Positions 4,776 through 5,256 of a stretch of 5,256 nt of DNA are shown in pieces. Numbering within the stretch: the first letter of the stretch is position 1; each line of letters starts with the position of its first letter. This DNA is from JBQCDV01 sp051960855. Lineage in GTDB: Bacteria > Actinomycetota > Actinomycetes > JAJZTN01. The stretch spans positions 1 to 5,256 of the forward strand of contig JBQCDV010000198.1 of assembly GCA_051960855.1 (NCBI GenBank). The letters run 5' to 3'. The notes beneath the pieces were generated by a model, which saw only the letters and a program-made list of their open reading frames with translations, had not been told where the DNA came from and searched no databases. A program made the translations under genes and the position numbers.

Positions 4776-5256
4776 TCAGCCGGCCGGGGCCGGCGCGGGG
4801 GCCGACGACGCGGAGCCGAGCTTGAGGAACTCCGGAACGCCGGCGGTCGGGTCGCTGACGGCGAACTGCGCGGGGTCCCAGGTGCCGTAACGCTTGCTGA
4901 CCGACACGTCGACGCCGGCCTTCTCGATGGCCTTGGCGAGGTCGGCCGGCGTCTGCGCCCTGACCCGCTCGATGAGCGCCGGCTCCCGCTCGAGGGAGGT
5001 GAGGTAGACGGGGACGAACTTCTTGGCCAGGCCGACGGTCTCGGCGCTCTTCACCAGGGCGGCGCCGACCTCGACGCCGGTGAACTGGGTCTGCAAGATG
5101 GTCTGGGCCGCGCGGTCGTGCAGGGCGGTGAGATCGCTGGGCGACGGGACGCCGCCGTTGGCGGCCAGCGTGCGCCGGAACACCTCGGCCTGAACCAGCG
5201 ACGACACGACGGTCGTCTTCGGCAGCGGCTTCTGCCCGGACTGGCCCGACTGGTCC
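4776..5256 (-). CDS. SurA N-terminal-domain-like protein, C-terminal part (cut by window edge)
   Basis: About 159 residues are visible, entering from the right edge and ending at TGA (4776-4778). The sequence has the look of the actinobacterial SurA-N family, exported or lipoprotein chaperone-like proteins. A helical segment VVSSLVQAEVFRRTLAANGG is followed by long amphipathic helices (TALHDRAAQTILQTQ, GAALVKSAETVGLAKK, ALIERVRAQTPADLAKAIEKAG). A final strand, VDVSVSKRYGTWDPAQFAV, comes before an Ala/Pro tail ending APAPAPAG. No parvulin-type isomerase domain is seen in this part, so a chaperone-like role is inferred from family resemblance only. The true start and signal peptide lie outside the window. 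A GTG at 5205-5207 is in frame but falls inside a conserved helix, and the frame is open to the edge, so it is not the start. It lies 22 bp upstream of mazG, a position where actinobacteria often have such a gene after mfd. Confidence 0.7.
   Translation of the reverse strand, partial: DQSGQSGQKPLPKTTVVSSLVQAEVFRRTLAANGGVPSPSDLTALHDRAAQTILQTQFTGVEVGAALVKSAETVGLAKKFVPVYLTSLEREPALIERVRAQTPADLAKAIEKAGVDVSVSKRYGTWDPAQFAVSDPTAGVPEFLKLGSASSAPAPAPAG

Overview
The window is very GC-rich, with strong C/G bias at third codon positions, GTG and ATG starts, and a gene order known from Actinomycetota. In Mycobacterium tuberculosis the comparable block runs mazG - lpqU - eno - ftsB-like - DUF501 - ppx (Rv1021 to Rv1026). 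I therefore read it as a chromosomal core segment of an actinobacterium; the genus cannot be told from this sequence alone.

Layout, left to right in window coordinates (most genes are on the minus strand, so transcription runs right to left): the 5' part of an exopolyphosphatase/GppA-type phosphatase (1-397), a DUF501 protein (394-969), a FtsB/DivIC-like septum protein (969-1580), a hairpin-bearing gap, enolase (1708-2988), a 264-bp divergent intergenic region rich in inverted repeats, a plus-strand secreted cupredoxin-like protein (3253-4086), MazG nucleotide pyrophosphohydrolase (4073-4753, minus) and the C-terminal part of a SurA-N-like protein (4776-5256, minus).

Two minus-strand units can be inferred. 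The surA-like gene and mazG are 22 bp apart and probably share a transcript. Enolase is followed by a strong hairpin, and then ftsB, DUF501 and ppx are locked together by stop/start overlaps (TGATG and GTGA), which suggests translational coupling. Together these genes are housekeeping: envelope protein folding, nucleotide-pool cleaning, glycolysis, cell division and polyphosphate/(p)ppGpp metabolism.

The accessory element is the plus-strand gene at 3253-4086. It sits between mazG and eno, points against all its neighbours, overlaps the mazG 3' end by 14 bp, and has its own AT-richer upstream region with several inverted repeats. It encodes an exported protein with two cupredoxin-like halves, only the second of which keeps candidate type-1 copper ligands. 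This gene and its control region are the part of the window most worth following up; everything else looks like ordinary actinobacterial core genome.
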